Of a DNA stretch of 7,320 nt, positions 6,760 through 7,320 are shown piece by piece. Source of the DNA: Candidatus Woesearchaeota archaeon. GTDB taxonomy: Archaea; Nanobdellota; Nanobdellia; Woesearchaeales; 21-14-0-10-32-9. Within the stretch, counting starts at the first letter, position 1. The number at the start of each line of letters is the position of its first letter. The stretch spans positions 1-7,320 of the forward strand of contig PWWA01000097.1 in NCBI GenBank assembly GCA_003562145.1. The letters run 5' to 3'. The translations under genes and the position numbers were made by a program. The notes below the pieces were generated by a model. It made no database searches. It saw only the letters and a list, made by a program, of their open reading frames with translations, and had not been told where the DNA came from.

Positions 6760-7035
6760 ATGTTGAATACCACTAAGATTTCGAGGAAGGAATGGGCTTT
6801 GAGGATTGAGAAAGGCCTTAGAAGGCACGAATTTGTTAAGTCGAGGAGTCGGGCTGAAAGGTTTTTCCGGTGGCTGAACAAGCACAGGAATATATCTATA
6901 CTTATTGGCTTGTTCGCAGTCCTTGTTTATCTTCACACTTGGGGTTTCAAGGAGTTGTTCAAGTCGTTGGTTACATATACTATTATGATAACTTTCTTTG
7001 CTACTTTCCTTGCAGCGATTACTAAGAAGAAATAG
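6760..7035 (+). CDS. Small two-helix membrane protein, unknown function
   Basis: I do not recognise this 91-residue protein. Residues 1-43 are strongly basic and probably cytoplasmic (RIEKGLRRHEF, KSRSRAERFFRWLNKHR). Two hydrophobic segments follow, at about 45-62 (ISILIGLFAVLVYLHTW) and 69-87 (SLVTYTIMITFFATFLAAI), joined by a short loop, and the protein ends in TKKK. Positive charge at both ends predicts a helical hairpin with both termini inside. There is no signal peptide or cysteine motif. ATG 6760 is preferred over the upstream TTG (6697) and GTG (6724, 6745, 6754) because of the TATA position, and because charged soluble sequence starts here. GTGAT at 6754-6758 is too close to the ATG to be a normal Shine-Dalgarno. 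Its codons end mostly in T or G (AAG far above AAA), unlike cdc6. The intact frame, own promoter and clear topology make it likely to be real. Confidence 0.65.
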   Translation: MLNTTKISRKEWALRIEKGLRRHEFVKSRSRAERFFRWLNKHRNISILIGLFAVLVYLHTWGFKELFKSLVTYTIMITFFATFLAAITKKK

Positions 7036-7036
7036 T

Positions 7037-7320
7037 TCATATTTTTGTGTAAAAGCTATGCCTGGCTCCGCATACCTGGCATTTTATGTAGTATATGTCT
7101 CCTTCCTTGCTCATCTTGGTGTCTGGTTTTCCGCATTCCTTGCAGAACACGAATTCGTCTGCGTAAGACTCGATTTTCTCATTTATTTTTTGTGCGGGTA
7201 TTTTTGAGCCGAAGATAACTGCTTGGCCCCTGAACGTTCCTGGGGTTGCGAGCTCTTTCAAGACGTATTTTAGGAGGTGTTGCTGGTTTCTTCCAATAGT
7301 GCTTGCTATCTGGGAGAAGT
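7037..7320 (-). CDS. eif2b: Translation initiation factor aIF2 subunit beta, C-terminal part (cut by window edge)
   Basis: The 93 visible residues are the C-terminal two thirds of aIF2 beta. This subunit joins the alpha and gamma subunits in the heterotrimer that brings initiator Met-tRNA to the small ribosomal subunit. The fragment begins in the alpha/beta core (FSQIASTIGRNQQHLLKYVL, then KELATPGTFRGQA). It continues through the linker INEKIESYADEFVFC to a C-terminal zinc ribbon with CKEC and CQVC (fragment C59, C62, C80, C83). All four zinc ligands are present. The family is usually about 135-140 residues, so roughly 45 N-terminal residues and the start codon lie beyond position 7320. An in-frame TTG at 7259-7261 is an internal leucine, not the start. 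The TGA stop is one base from the stop of the convergent membrane-protein gene. Codons end mainly in A or C on its own strand. Confidence 0.93.
   Translation of the reverse strand, partial: FSQIASTIGRNQQHLLKYVLKELATPGTFRGQAVIFGSKIPAQKINEKIESYADEFVFCKECGKPDTKMSKEGDIYYIKCQVCGARHSFYTKI

Noticed and set aside
1..7320. CRISPR array, insertion sequence or defence system
   Set aside because: No spaced direct repeats, no transposase and no terminal inverted repeats with target duplications were seen. All identified genes are replication or translation genes.

Overview
The window comes from an archaeon. It holds a family D DNA polymerase (both subunits), an archaeal Orc1/Cdc6 initiator, an archaeal initiation factor aIF2 beta subunit, TATA-box promoters and apparently leaderless starts. 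PolD is absent from Crenarchaeota, so the source is a euryarchaeal-type or DPANN-type lineage. The heavy use of AUA, AGA and AGG codons and the compact 499-residue DP1 fit a DPANN group such as Woesearchaeota, but that placement is an impression, not a demonstration.

Layout. Positions 1-374 have no convincing gene. They hold a nested GC-rich inverted repeat (55-103), a very T-poor, A-rich tract (141-240), a near-consensus origin recognition box (235-255), an AT-rich stretch (264-350) and a weaker inverted ORB-like site (349-367) that overlaps the promoter of the next gene. I read this as a candidate replication origin. From 375 to 6638 three genes run rightward as one tight operon: cdc6/orc1, then DP1 (polB) after 1 nt, then DP2 (polC) after 2 nt. 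An oligo-T terminator follows. From 6683 a new TATA box drives a 91-residue two-helix membrane protein of unknown function (6760-7035). Its stop codon lies one base from that of aIF2 beta, which enters from the right edge on the minus strand and is cut there.

How the parts fit. The initiator would bind the ORBs upstream of its own gene, open the AT-rich region and allow helicase loading. The two PolD subunits from the same transcript would then carry out replicative synthesis, with DP1 proofreading and DP2 held to the PCNA clamp by a visible C-terminal PIP box. The same origin-cdc6-DP1-DP2 order is known in Pyrococcus and other euryarchaea, so the core of the window is conserved biology.

The less ordinary observations are the nested inverted repeat, the ORB sitting on the cdc6 start site, the uncharacterised membrane protein, and a gradual switch in strand composition. 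The plus strand goes from A/C-rich on the left to G/T-rich on the right, regardless of gene direction, with an inflection inside or just after DP2 rather than at the ORBs.
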